DNA of 64,000 nt from Ctena decussata (GCA_963989385.1 OZ022502.1:7656501-7720500), one strand, 5' to 3'; shown: positions 45,730 through 57,195, counted from the first letter of the stretch. Notes: generated by a model from the sequence alone, not told the origin. Numbers and translations: made by a program.

Positions 45730-46200
45730 CTGGTATCAATTAAAATTGATGCAGGCAATTAGCTTTTCACGACGGTTCAATTTTTCAGGAAGTTTTGCTT
45801 TCGCCTCCCCTCACCCTCCGCGAAATTTTGCAAAAATTAAACTGTTGCAAAAACTTCCTGGTTTACAGGACTGGTGACGTATAAAATCGTTAGATCGGGA
45901 AGAATTATTTTACATGTGTATTTGCTTCTTAAAAAAAAGAAAACGAATGGTGCATCACGAAAGAAAACATGTCTCAATGACACATAAGCATTCAAGTATT
46001 TCAGACCGGCTTGCGCACCTTTTCAGAAAGATCAAAATTTTCTTATTTTACGATCAAATTTTTTTTCGGGGTGTCTTAGATTGTTGAATAGGAACACGGA
46101 AGACCACTGAAACAGTGGAGATGCGCAGGCTCATATGAGATGTCACCTTTTGCTCAAAGCACCATTCTCTCATGTCTCGACTCAAATTATTGTTGATAAG
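45730..46200 (-). repeat. Dispersed repeat R1, copy 2
   Basis: Inverted relative to 34130-34540: ttgatgcaggcaattagctt, ttcacgacggttcaattttt, then gaagaccactgaaacagtgg and gatgcgcaggctcatatgag, ending ctctcatgtctcgactcaaa. Confidence 0.55.
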
Positions 46201-46316
46201 GATTGACCTGGCACTCATTTATTTCCGTCATTACACTCGGAGGTTTCCGTTAGTTTTGATTTACAGGAAAATACTGCTACTTGAATATAATACAGTCAAC
46301 CATTTGTCGATGCTGC

Positions 46317-46400
46317 CGTAGCGTAGTGGTGAAGGCTTCCGACGGCGAATACAGATATCTTTAGATCGAGTCTTATAGCATTCGTTTTCAGTATTTTTTT
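46317..46400 (+). repeat. Possible SINE head, then T-tract
   Basis: tgccgtagcgtagtggtgaa resembles an A-box region of local SINEs (compare ggctgtagcgtagtggatag at 50722). The B box is not clear, and a run of T follows. Confidence 0.35.
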
Positions 46401-46452
46401 TTTTTTATACTTTTTGTTTTTATTCTTAATTGCATATTTTTACTTAATAATT

Positions 46453-46776
46453 TTAAATGTTTTTCTGTCGTACGGGTTTCCCCCATATGTTTTTGCGGGA
46501 ACGTAAGTGTCCCGCTTTCTCTTGATTCCTACGTACTCTGAAAATTGTCCGTCTGCTGACACCAGTTGCATTTATTGTCTGTTGGATATATGATCCGGCT
46601 CCAGGTGCTTGGTTTTCCTGAAAATGCTTTGATTTGGGAGCAATGAGTATTTTTTTCTTTGAATCTGAGATGTTTTTGGTCGACATTGTTGCAGGATTTA
46701 CATGTACATATAATAGTAGATTGATACTGCATCTCGTTGAAGGGGATTGTCGGGTCGGGCGATGGACCTGGATCAC
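46453..46776 (-). pseudogene. Transposase DNA-binding (helix-turn-helix) remnant
   Basis: A 107-codon frame, probably read from its internal MSTKN near 46686. The segment TINATGVSRRTIFRVRRNQE has the A/T-G-V-S-x-R-T-x-x-R pattern of the helix-turn-helix in Tc1/mariner-like and related DDE transposases, followed by a basic stretch (LRSRKNIWGKPVRQKN). No DDE catalytic part follows downstream. Either an exon-like fragment of a domesticated or decayed transposase, or chance; the helix-turn-helix match is the only evidence. Confidence 0.4.
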
Positions 46777-46839
46777 TTTCAGTGCCCGGCCGCCATATTA
46801 GTTAAACTAATAGTGCGGCAAAGGGCTATTGAGCTTGCA

Positions 46840-46985
46840 GTATGTGCGGGTGTTTTTTTTTTCGGATATATTTTTCTCTCCCCTATCATCTCTTCTTTCT
46901 CCCTATCTTTGAAAGACGGTCCGATATAGAATAAGTATTGTCTCAAAGGGCCGTTAAACCTAAGACAACCAACCAACCAAATTAG
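46840..46985 (+). repeat. SINE 3' part with AACC tail
   Basis: tctttctccctatctttgaa, then gtctcaaagggccgttaaac and (aacc)n. It is similar to 31120-31215 and to the S3 tail at 33757. Confidence 0.55.
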
Positions 46986-47248
46986 TGAGTGAAACATTGA
47001 AATTTTGTGTCGAGCATGCTAAGATTACCAGTTGCTTTTACGCAAAGAAAAAAATACATAAACAATATTAAAACGACGTTGTTGAGATTCGAATTCATAA
47101 CTTCTCGATTAAATGTTCAAAGCCTTATCCACTGTGCCACTTGATACAGTGAAACTTTTCCTGTTTAACAGTAATGCACATACTGGCGCTGCTTTTACCC
47201 GTTCGTAATCGGACACCGCGAATTAATTTACGGAGGTGAACGGAATAT

Positions 47249-47906
47249 AGGAGATAACGGGAATCCCCGCAGTGACGTCATCGGATGATCACGCGGGTAG
47301 ATTGGTTGGCAAAAAGATAGCGACAGACAATGGTCTAATATGGGATTTTGCTGAAAATTAACCGTTGAAAGTGCGAAAAATGTACTTTGGAAGGCCGATG
47401 AAACCTCTGCGAATATTGTCAAAATCGCTTGTCACGCGAAAAAGAGAGTTATTTAACATGTTTAATTACTTTATTTAATTACTCGGTCTGGACATACATT
47501 GACTCGCTCCGGACCCGGACTGTTTCTCTTAATAACTTCGACTGAAAAAGAAATAATTAAATAAAATAAAAATAAATCGGAAGTATTTTAACCTTCTCGA
47601 CGATCAAGGAGATTTGTAAATATAACAGGGGTAATAGGAAATGAGAGACACAATAAAATATGAAAACTAGTATCTGATGAGAACTAATGCAAAATCAACA
47701 AAAAATATGATCTGGTCTAGAGATAAAAACATTTAATAAATAAATGAGTAAATAAATTAAAATTCATGAATGCGATTCAAAAGAGGATGTTATAAATCGG
47801 TAATATCAAATCTCGAACCTTCTCTTCAAACAGAGAACCTTCTATGTTTTGAAATGGCTAACAGTAATTATCACATCATTTAGTCCGAGCTCATGACATC
47901 TAAACA

Positions 47907-47946
<40 letters not shown>

Positions 47947-48623
47947 ATAGGAGAAAACGGGAATCCCCGCAGTGACGTCATCGGATGATCACGTGGGTAG
48001 ATTGGTTGGCAAAAGGATAGCGACAGACAGTGGTCTAATATGGGATTTTGCTGGAAATTAACCGTTGAAAGTGCGAAAAATGTACTTTGGAAGGCTTCGG
48101 ATGAATAGCAACCGATGAAACCTTTGCGAATATTGTCATAATCTCTTGTCGCGCGAAAAAAAGAGAGTTATTTAACATGTTTAATTACTTAAATTTATTT
48201 AATTACTCGGTCTGGACATACATTGACTCGCTCCGGACCCGGACTGTTTCTCTAAATAACTTCGACTGAAAAAGAAATAATTAAATAAAATAAAAATAAA
48301 TCGGAAGTATTGAACATCAGTATTCTAACTTTTTCGACGATCAAGGAGATGTATAAATATAACAGGGGTAATAGGAAATGAAAGACACATTCAAATATGG
48401 AAACAAGTATCTGATGAGAACTAATGCAAAATTAATAAAAAATATGATCTCGTCTAGAGACAAGAACATTTAATAAATAATTGAGTAAATATATAATTAT
48501 TCATGAGTGCTATTCAAAAAAGGATGTTATAAAACGGTAATTTCAAACAGAGAACCTTCTATGTTTTGAAATGGCTATCAGTAATTACCACATCATTTAG
48601 TCCGAGCTCATTACATCTAAACA

Positions 48624-48669
<46 letters not shown>

Positions 48670-49814
48670 ATTGTTTGCCGTGATATTATATGAAGAGACA
48701 AATATATTAATATTATAATATCATTGATTGTAATAATCGACTTCTATTTGATGTGTGAATTAGCCGCACCGCCAAAAACAGTTTGTTTATTAAATCTGAA
48801 TGATTGTCACTACAGGACAACAGCAGCGTTCTTTGAAATATGATAATTAAAGACATCCCTTATCAAAACACCCGCTGAATACCGGGTACATTCACTTACA
48901 AACAATAAACAACCGGTTTAATATCAGAAAAATGTACACCAGATACAGATACAAATAATTTTTTAAGCATCCATGATGAAACGTACATCTTAAAGCACTT
49001 CATGTGGAACCAATTTAAATGCATTATGAGAGACAATAAAACAATATTTCACAGTCAGATACCTACACTTCTCAGCGTCATCATCATATATAAAAACATG
49101 AAAAAAATATGCATCATAATGCGCAAAATACAAGGCATGATTAATTACATATTTTAACAGCGGCTCCTTAACGTTCAATATAGTGTGGTTGACTATCGAC
49201 TTCTTGCCAACCAGAGCGGGAAATCCCCTCGCAATCCTTATCGATGACGTCACCGCGTTATCTCATCCTGTTTGCCCGTGATATTATATGAAGAGACAAA
49301 CATTTTAATGATTGTAATAATCGAGTTCTATTTGATGTGTTAATTAGCCGCACCGCCAAAACAGTTTGTTTATTAAATCTGAATGATTGTCACTACAGGA
49401 CAACAGCGGCCTTCTTTGAAATATGATAATTAAAGACATCCCTTATCAAAACACCCGCTGAATACCGGGTACATTCACTTACAAACAATAAACAACCGGT
49501 TTAATATCAGAAAAATGTACACCAGATATAGACAAATAATTTTTAAAGCATCCATGATAAAATGTATATCTTAAAGCACTTCATGCGGAACCAATTTAAA
49601 TGCATTATAAGGGACATTATTTCACACTCAGATACATGTACTTCTCAGCGTCATCATTATTTATAAAAAGATATGCATCATAATGCGCAAAATACAAGAT
49701 ATGATTAATTACATATTTTAACATCAATATAGTGCGATTGACTATCGACTTTTTGCCAACCAGAGCGGGAAATCCCCTTGCAATCCTTATCGATGACGTC
49801 ACCGCGTTATCTCC
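47249..49814. mobile_element. TIR element interrupted by a related copy (self-nested)
   Basis: The outer ends are aggagataacgggaatcccc (47249) and, inverted, cgttatctcct (to 49814). Subterminally both ends contain a TGACGTCA palindrome (47273, 49794) and ggttggcaaaaag-type sequence. The left half is repeated at 47949 and the right half at 49245 and 49794, about 700 and 549 bp apart. The two left halves end in (CT)n microsatellites (47911-47945, 48620-48668). The order left-left'-right-right' is what one element inserted at the middle of another would give. No transposase frame; non-autonomous. Confidence 0.7.
47949..49264. mobile_element. Inner copy of the nested TIR element (about 1.3 kb)
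   Basis: Runs from aggagaaaacgggaatcccc to ccgcgttatctc. It contains a left half with (CT)n and a right half starting tgtttgccgtgatattatat. The outer element resumes immediately after with tgtttgcccgtgatattata, so the insertion point is the boundary between the two halves. Confidence 0.65.
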
Positions 49815-50131
49815 TATTCATGAGTGCCAGGTCATTACTTACGAACAATACCCGTGTTAACTTTAAAATGCATAAAATATTTACATTTAGTAGAGCGGTT
49901 TAAAGGCCATCTTCGTATGGAGAATGAGGTAGGATATATGAGAAGAAAGGTTATATTTAAATCTTTTTATGATGTTAATGGAATGAGCTGTGAGCATTAA
50001 ATTGAAAATTATGTGTGGTATGGCTCCATAGGCAAATAGTACAGACCCTGATTAGACTGCTGTTATGGTAGTAGTCTGATCTAGGTCTACTCTGCACTTT
50101 TAATTCAAGAATTTACAGTCAATGCAGCTTT
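49815..50131. other. Non-coding spacer
   Basis: No gene or repeat recognised, apart from a faint P1-like phrase (gtctgatctaggtctactct) near 50078. Confidence 0.4.
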
Positions 50132-50346
50132 GAATGACAGAACAAACAAATTGGCATGTGCGCTCAGCTCAGATCGGGTATCCATCCAGTCTGAGAAGAG
50201 TCTTCGCTGTCGATATGGAGGTAGCTTTGACACTTAGCAATTTTTTAGCGCACAGCGAAGACTTTGATCAGACTGGGCTGCTCAGGCTGATCTGACACTT
50301 CGCATGGCGTACATGCCACTTTGGTTGTTTTCTCGTGGTGCGGCTC
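50132..50346. repeat. Fold-back MITE, family P1, copy 6 (degenerate)
   Basis: The left tip has decayed but gcatgtgcgctcagctcaga, the central gaagagtcttcgctgtcgat and the right end tttctcgtggtgcggctc are diagnostic. Confidence 0.75.
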
Positions 50347-50719
50347 GAATATGTACGGCCGATTAGCATTGCCGAAAGGAAGAAACTATGACAGTTACCC
50401 TTTTGATTAGTAAAGGTGCATGAGAACAGCTTCGGGGTGGTTGAGTGGGTTTGGGGGTGGGTGTTAGGCGTGTTTACTTACCAATATGAATTCATTTCCT
50501 ATTTAGTTTCGAGACTACCTTTTCGGGAAATCATGGCTGCTCATAAATCGTCTCTTATTCATTTACAACTGATGTAATTTCTGTCCGCCTCTGCTTCGCG
50601 TTTGGTAACATGTACGTGAGGTAATTTGATTTTATTTTGCATTCTTTGCAAAATTCTACCGGATAACACTGGTATGATAAGCTGATTACATTAAAGGACT
50701 ATTGCACCGATATTGGAGG

Positions 50720-50895
50720 AGCGGCTGTAGCGTAGTGGATAGCACTCCGGACAATCAGTTCCTCTAGATAGGGGTCGCAAGATCGATCCTCCGCTTCTCC
50801 GGGCTTTCGGATGAGACTTTAAACGGAGGTCCAGTCTCCATATGACCTCGTTGTTGGTGAGACGTTAAACCCGAGTTCACTCACTCACTCACTGC
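50720..50895 (+). repeat. tRNA-derived SINE, family S6, TCAC-tailed
   Basis: gcggctgtagcgtagtggat (A-box-like) is followed by aagatcgatcctccgcttct (B-box-like), then a conserved body (gggctttcggatgagacttt) and gagacgttaaacccgagttc, then (actc)n. Complete-looking copy. Confidence 0.7.
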
Positions 50896-51189
50896 ACTGA
50901 TATTGGGAAATATTGTCCCGAGTTGGGATATCGAAGGACGTGAACGAGAAGTAGGAGCAGACATTCACACTCTGACCAATGTGAATTGAAACAAAAATCG
51001 CCTTAAACGTTCAGTGGAAACAAATCAAGTTATGCACGAACACTTACTCTCAGGCCTGACAAACACACCTTGGGCAGCGTGAACTAATTGTTTCTCCCAT
51101 AGACTTCTTTAGTGACCCCTTATGCCTTTGACAACGTTGCTTCACTATCCAGACCGTTAAGGCATATCCTACATTTGTAAAATTAAAAT

Positions 51190-51288
51190 GAGCCGCAACA
51201 TGAGAAAACCAACAAAGCATTCGTCCAGGCTGATCTGAGTCTGCACTAGGCACACAACCACTTTGTCGGTATTCTCGTGTCGCGGCAC
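51190..51288. repeat. Fold-back MITE, family P1, copy 7 (internal deletion)
   Basis: Starts gagccgcaacatgagaaaac and ends tattctcgtgtcgcggcac, but is only 99 bp because the centre is missing. Located about 270 bp upstream of the first splice acceptor of copy D, mirroring the P1 element upstream of copy A. Confidence 0.8.
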
Positions 51289-51544
51289 AATTATGTCGTG
51301 TCGCGGCACCTCGAAATCTTTTAGAAGTAAAACAAAAAGAGATAGGAGATACCTGTAACCTCTAAAATATAATGTCATATGTAAAGATTTTTATGATGGT
51401 AATGCAGTTATGAAAACTGTGTAATTTGAATGTGTGCAACATATTTTGCATATTCATATGAATCGGAAACATTCAATAAAATTTACTACATTTCTGAAAC
51501 TTTACATGATGACAGAAAATTAATTTGAATATTTTAACAATTTA

Positions 51545-51563
51545 TATTCTCCTTTTATTTCAG
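51545..51563 (+). other. Candidate 3' splice site before copy D
   Basis: tattctccttttatttcag ends at 51563 after a pyrimidine tract. The following exon-like sequence resembles the one after 2666 in copy A. A second acceptor (ttctgtattttacag, ending 51795) lies 12 bp before the ATG, so the leader may be spliced twice or alternatively. Confidence 0.45.
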
Positions 51564-51807
51564 AAAACAAGCTAGTGATACGGAGATAGGGAAAATACGT
51601 ATTGAACAGTTGTGATATTTTTAAAAAGAACATACAGAGCAATTTAGACAATACAGAAGACAAATATAGGGACAAGGAACACGTTTTATTTCTTCAGTAT
51701 TTAGCCCTGTATAGTGACTTGCAAATTGCTGCTGTGCATAAAAGATAAATATTTACGAATATTACTATCAAAATCTGTTATTCTGTATTTTACAGAAGGG
51801 CAGGAGG

Positions 51808-53472
51808 ATGCAAAGACAACATTACATAAAACAATTGTTTTGGAATCTGGTGTCGAATAAGTTTATAAATGACTTTGATTATGACTACAAATTTTCGTTT
51901 CAAACAGTATTCTTCCAGTCAAACAATACATACCGGTTATGTGAGTGTGGATTTGAGCACGAGTACGTAGACTACATAGCCGAAAATGGTCAGTTAGATG
52001 TACACTTATATAACAAAACACTTGAAAATATTGTAAACGGGAAATGTCCCCATGTTGATAAGGTTGATAGACTCTATGTGAAACAAACTCAAATTTCTGC
52101 AGTACACATTGCGGCGGCCGTTGGCACTGAACAAGCAATAGATTTTATAATTGGTCAACGATACGCAATTAGTGGTATATTCAAGTTGAGTCCATGGAGG
52201 CTAGCCATTCTGAGGCAAAACACAGCGATGGTCAATTTACTAAAGAGGGATTTGCGTGGATGGTCCATGGATATCCTTTTTTCGCGCAAAGGGAGAATAA
52301 ATGATAAGAAATATATAGAAATTGTGAAATTGTCGCCAATTTTATTTTGTATCAGAAAAAGAAACATGGCATTGCTTAAAACACTACTTGATACTGATTG
52401 CTTATATGGGCAGATAGATAAAACATTGGAGGAATCATTCAAATACAACCTGACAGACGGTCAGGAACATTTAATCAAATATATTCGACGTAGTAAAGAT
52501 TTCCGAACATTGACAAAGTGTACATTATCTGCTATTGTGTATGACCAACCCAAAATACTACATGAAATATTTGAAGAATTATTTGTTAGAACTGGAGAAA
52601 AGGGCCGATCGCAGTTGATTGAGATTTGTAATTTATTAAAAAGAACTGATTGCGCAACTGTACTAAAGCTATCGCAAAACGTTTCTCCATTCATTGTGGC
52701 TGAAGCAGGACTCTTTAACAATCTATCTGTATTATGCCTACTAAATGAAGCTTTCGAAGACCACACTGAAGAAATAAAAAGGAAATTTAAAGGTCAATTT
52801 ATTATTCAGGAGGCTGTAAACGATAGAAACCGCTATGACAGCGAAGGAACCCGCCTACACAGCAGTGTAATGTTTAGACCTGGCGAGGTCAAAGGTTTGT
52901 TAGAGGTAGGGGCAGATGTTGACTGTTTGAATAATAAAGGTATGACCCCACTTCTATGTCTTTTGAAGACTGGGTTTGTGAAACCGCCAGTGAAGTCAAT
53001 CCGAGAAATAATTGGATTATTATCAAACGAGAATCCATCGCTAGGTTTGAATAAAACAGCTGTTGAGTTAGCCATAAATCTTGATAAAGCTTTAAAGACT
53101 AAAGCAACGGTCCACCAACTAGATGGAAAATTATTCACTGACAATCGCGTACATTCACTTCTTGGTGTTGACTATGACATTAATGATCCATTAGTCTACT
53201 TTGGCCCACTTTTGATAGAAAGTGGATTTCCTGTAACGAGAGAAGTACTTAGCAAAGCTCTGGAGAAACCTCTTGAGGATGTAGAACTTGAATATTTTCG
53301 TCAGTTTCTTACTACACCACGGCTTCTCAAGCTGTCTTGTAGGGATGCGATAAGAAAATATTTCAAGCGCCGCCAGCTGCATTCATTTATCAAGATCTCA
53401 GATGCACCCAGGAAAATAAAGGACTTTTTGCTTCTTAAAGATATATTTGTGGATACAGAAATCGAAGAATGA
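51808..53472 (+). CDS. Ankyrin/SOCS-box-like protein, copy D (intact, 554 aa)
   Basis: Uninterrupted coding exon from ATG 51808, the only Met before the conserved LFWNLVSNKFI. The Cys/His module uses C45, C47, H51, C80 and H82, the same numbering as copy A. Ankyrin-like segments are at about 95-150 (VHIAAAVGTEQAIDFI) and 350-390 (RLHSSVMFRPGEVKGLLEVG, then ADVDCLNNKGMTPLLCLL). LVYFGPLLIESGFPV follows near 470. The SOCS box holds BC-box LLKLSCRDAI (506-515) and Cul5-like DAPRKIKDFLLL (532-543); the second Pro of a textbook LPxP Cul5 box is absent. No signal peptide or membrane segment, so the protein is probably intracellular. By analogy to ASB proteins it would recruit a substrate to a Cullin-RING ligase. 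It is the closest relative, and probable source, of fragment E. Confidence 0.87.
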   Translation: MQRQHYIKQLFWNLVSNKFINDFDYDYKFSFQTVFFQSNNTYRLCECGFEHEYVDYIAENGQLDVHLYNKTLENIVNGKCPHVDKVDRLYVKQTQISAVHIAAAVGTEQAIDFIIGQRYAISGIFKLSPWRLAILRQNTAMVNLLKRDLRGWSMDILFSRKGRINDKKYIEIVKLSPILFCIRKRNMALLKTLLDTDCLYGQIDKTLEESFKYNLTDGQEHLIKYIRRSKDFRTLTKCTLSAIVYDQPKILHEIFEELFVRTGEKGRSQLIEICNLLKRTDCATVLKLSQNVSPFIVAEAGLFNNLSVLCLLNEAFEDHTEEIKRKFKGQFIIQEAVNDRNRYDSEGTRLHSSVMFRPGEVKGLLEVGADVDCLNNKGMTPLLCLLKTGFVKPPVKSIREIIGLLSNENPSLGLNKTAVELAINLDKALKTKATVHQLDGKLFTDNRVHSLLGVDYDINDPLVYFGPLLIESGFPVTREVLSKALEKPLEDVELEYFRQFLTTPRLLKLSCRDAIRKYFKRRQLHSFIKISDAPRKIKDFLLLKDIFVDTEIEE

Positions 53473-53650
53473 GCCGTACAATCTGTTCGATGGATGTCAG
53501 TTTTAGACTTATCTGGCCCTCGACAAGTTCAGCAGAGAAAGGGGCTTGTACTAAAAGTCATCTTTCCATTGGGAGCAACGTACATCTGAATCGCAAGGTC
53601 ATTATGACAAAGCTTCGTATTTTACATAATATTTGATATCTATGATAGTT
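53473..53650. other. 3' flank of copy D
   Basis: Presumably the 3' UTR. I did not find a canonical AATAAA before the repeat begins at 53655. Confidence 0.4.
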
Positions 53651-53654
53651 TTTA

Positions 53655-55883
53655 GCTCACCTGAGCCGAAGGCTCACAGGTGAGTTTATAGTATAGTCAG
53701 GCATCCGACGTCCGTCGTACGTCGTCCGTCGTCCGTCCGTCCGTCCGTCAACATTTTCAAACGACATCTCATCTGAAACTACAAGGCCCATTGTAACCAA
53801 ATTTCATATATAGCATATATAGGCAGGGGGAACCAATAATACAGTTTTTTTTATCCAAATCGCTTTGGAACTTTGGTTGCTATGGCAACTTCAAGTTTCC
53901 ATTGACTTGTATGGGGAAAATTGAAAATTTGCATTTATTGCTATGTCACTGCAGATATTTTGACAAAACTTTTACAGAAATGTTTCTTGAGTAGTCCTCC
54001 ATCAACCATATGAAATTTATGTCAATTGCACAATTTGGCTGGTTGCCATGGCAACCGAATGGTTAAAATAGAAAAAATATTCAAAAATCATCTCCTCAGA
54101 AACTATGCAACCAATAAAGCTCAAACTTCACAAAAAGGATTTTGGTACTGGCCTCTATAAAAATGCTGTTTTTCTTGGCTATTGCTCCAGCAGTTTGGTT
54201 GCTATGGGAACCTAAAAGTTGCCATTGACTTATAATGGCAAAGTAGAAAATTTGCATTTATTGCTATGTCACTGCAGATATTTGACAAAACTTTTATAGA
54301 AATGTTCCTTGAGTAGTCTTCTATCAACCACATGAAATTGGTGTACATTGCACAATTTGGCTGGTTGCCATTGCAACCAAATGGTTAAAAATAGAAAAAA
54401 TACTAAAACACCGTCTCCTCAGAAATTATGCAACCAATACAGCTCAAACTTCACAGAAAAGATCTGGGTACTAGCCTCTGTAAAAGTACTGTTTTTCTTG
54501 GCAATTGCTGAAGCAGTTTTGTTGCTATGGCAACTTAAATGTGCCATTGACTTATAATGGCAAAATGGAAAATTTGCATTTATTGCAATCTGACTGCAGA
54601 TATTTGGACAAAACTTTTATAGAAATGTCCCTTGAGTAGTCCCCAACCAGCAGTATTAAATTACGGCAAATTGCACAATTTGGCTGGTTGCCATTGCAAC
54701 CGAATAGTTAAAAATAGAAAAATATTAAAACATCATCTCCCTAGAAACTGTTAGGCCAATAAAGCTCAAACTTTACAGAAATGATCTTAGTACTAGCCTT
54801 TATAGTAATACTGTTTTTCATGGCAATTACTCCAGCAGTTTGGTTGCTATGGCAACTTATAATTTCCATTGACTTATTATGGGAAAATGGAAATTGGCAA
54901 TTCAAGCTATATCACTGGAGTTATTTGGATTTTTTTTTCTACAAAAATGTTTCTTGACTAATCCTCTATGATTTATTTGAATTTTGATCAAATCGCTGTA
55001 TTTGGTTGGTTGCCATGGCAAAATATAGGGTAAATTTTAGAAAAGAAATATTCAAAAGTCTTTGCCTCAAAAGGCATAAGGGATATGAGCTGATACTTTG
55101 CATACATGTAAATGACATTAACTTCCACGTAAATTATGTTTTTCTTCCGATCCCATAAGAACTCTGGTTGCTATGGCAACTTATAGTTTCCATTGACTTA
55201 TAATGGGGAAATTGAAAATTGGCAATTTTTGCTGTCTCACTCCAGTTATTTAGATTTTTTTCTATAAAAATGTTCCTTGAGTAGTTCTCTATAATTCATA
55301 TGAATTTTGTTCAAATCGTTGAATTTGATTGGTCGCCATGGCAAAATAAAGGGTAATTTTTTGAAAAAAATATTACAAAATCTTCTCCTCAGAAGACATA
55401 ATAGGAATGAAGCTGATACTTTGCATACATGTAATATGACATTAGCCTCTACCTAGATTGTGTTTTACTTTTCCGTTGCTCATGTGTATTTGTTGCTATG
55501 GCAAGAGTTTCCATAGACTCACAATGGGGAAATTGGAAATATTGCATTTGTTTCTGCGTTACTGCAGATATTTTGACAAAAGCTTTACAGAAATGTTCCT
55601 GGAGTAGTCCTCTACCAGCCATATGAATTTTGCCTATATCCCTGATTTTGATTGGTTGCCATTGCAACCGAAAGGCCAGATTTTATATTACTTTTTTTTG
55701 CCAAAAGTCTTTTTCTCAGAAGCCAGGAAGGTGGATAAAGCTGAATCTTTTATGCCTAAATGTTTATGATATTATCCTGTACATAAATGGTGTGTTTTAT
55801 TGCTGTTGTGCATTGTTGCTGTGACAACTATAAGTTTTTTTAACATAATCTCAGTGAGCGATATAGGACCATGGGTCCTCTGG
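53655..55883 (+). repeat. Repeat element with about seven 322-bp units
   Basis: Starts with a hairpin (gctcacctgagc, then ggctcacaggtgag) and a (GTCC)n-rich run, and ends gagcgatataggaccatggg, then tcctctgg, which itself contains the palindrome ggaccatgggtcc. Between them the phrase ggttgctatggcaac recurs near 53876, 54198, 54523, 54841, 55163, 55492 and (decayed) 55812. Each unit also holds a ggttgccatggcaacc-type palindrome. The terminal hairpin followed by CTGG is reminiscent of a Helitron 3' end, but no 5' TC or A/T target was established. Confidence 0.7.
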
Positions 55884-55929
55884 TTATTATCGCTGTGGAT
55901 TAACAGAAATAATAAGAAATGGTATACAA

Positions 55930-56088
55930 TATTATACAATTATTGACCTTTGTTGAGGTGGATATGCAGTTGTATTGACCTGCAGACATCATATTGACCG
56001 ACGCGAAGCGGAGGTCAATATGTTATGTTTGCAGGTCAATAAAACTGCAAATTCACCGAAATAAAGGTCAACAATTGTTTTATTATAT
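55930..56088. repeat. Palindromic MITE, about 160 bp
   Basis: gacctttgttgaggtggata, tgcagttgtattgacctgca and atcatattgacc are mirrored by ggtcaatatgttatgtttgc, aggtcaataaaactgcaaat and accgaaataaaggtc around a centre gacgcgaagcgga. Confidence 0.8.
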
Positions 56089-57003
56089 GATAATTCAGTT
56101 TCCTTAGATATTTATGATGGTACTACATGGTAATATCTCGCGACGTTACACCATTAACATAAACGTAAATCAGACGTTACGTCACAAAAATACGATGACG
56201 TCACATAAAAGTAATATTCACTGACAGGCCGGTGAATATCACAAAATATAGACCGGCATGTGACGTCAACACAGCCAATGAAATTGCGTGTTACATCTTG
56301 TTCATATAATAATGTATTTTATCATATGCTTAATAATGAAATCCTGGTAAATGTCAGTTAGATAAAAGTGGTGTCACTCATTAGTGGAATTACATGGAAT
56401 CATTTCACTAGCTACTGACATCGTACCAAAACTTACGTTTTTCTTCTTGGAGTTACCTCCCTCACTGGCTGACAGTTAATCGGATTAAAAAAAGCAGCTA
56501 TTTGCTTTCAAAATCAATGAACGATTTAGACCCATGAATAACCATGTGATGCAATTCTCTCAGATTTCAGTTGGACAAAACTATTCTATTCATTTTAAAA
56601 CCAGAGTTCTGTCGGGTCGCGATGATTGTTTTTTTCATTTACTTGATCTAAACTTGTTAAGTTATTGCTGGGGGCGGGATGAGGGGTTTGATGGGGGTAC
56701 GTGACCGGTGCTGCACATTTCATTACTGGTCTGCTTTAAATTAAATCCTGAATCATATTCTTGCTGTTTTGATCCGCTGATGTTAAGGTTTACAAGGACC
56801 GAATATCTTATTTAATTGACTTTATGAGCATTAAATAAGTTTAAACTAACTACAAAAACTTCTAATGTTTATCAACCACAAAATGATCCATGGGTAGCTT
56901 ACGCGTCTACAAAACCGATTAAAGACATCCCTCAACCACCACACATCAAGGTGGTGATTCTATTGAGTGTGGTTTACTATTCAAGTCATTGCTTGTCCGC
57001 TTT
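56089..57003. other. Non-coding stretch, nothing recognised
   Basis: Contains several TGACGTCA-type palindromes (near 56202 and 56262) but no gene. Confidence 0.4.
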
Positions 57004-57195
57004 GTCAAGTCGTGTAAATTTGGACAGCGGGTAAATTCGGACAGTGGCATTGTTTCCTTTATCTGTCAGTTTTTTGGAATTAAACCAAAGTAAGTGGGCA
57101 AACAGTGAAAATCCTGATGAGACGTCTCTGGATTTTTACTGTTTGCAGTGGTGTGTCCGAATTTACAAGCTGTCCGTAGTTACCCGACTCGAACC
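57004..57195. repeat. Fold-back MITE, family P2, copy 2
   Basis: gtcaagtcgtgtaaatttgg, then acagcgggtaaattcggaca, is mirrored by tgtccgaatttacaagctgt and ccgtagttacccgactcgaa. Same family as 22100-22313. Confidence 0.8.

Noticed and set aside
53655..55883. Helitron identification from terminal hairpin plus CTGG
   Set aside because: The 5' TC end, A/T insertion site and Rep/helicase sequence are not shown, so only a generic repeat is called.
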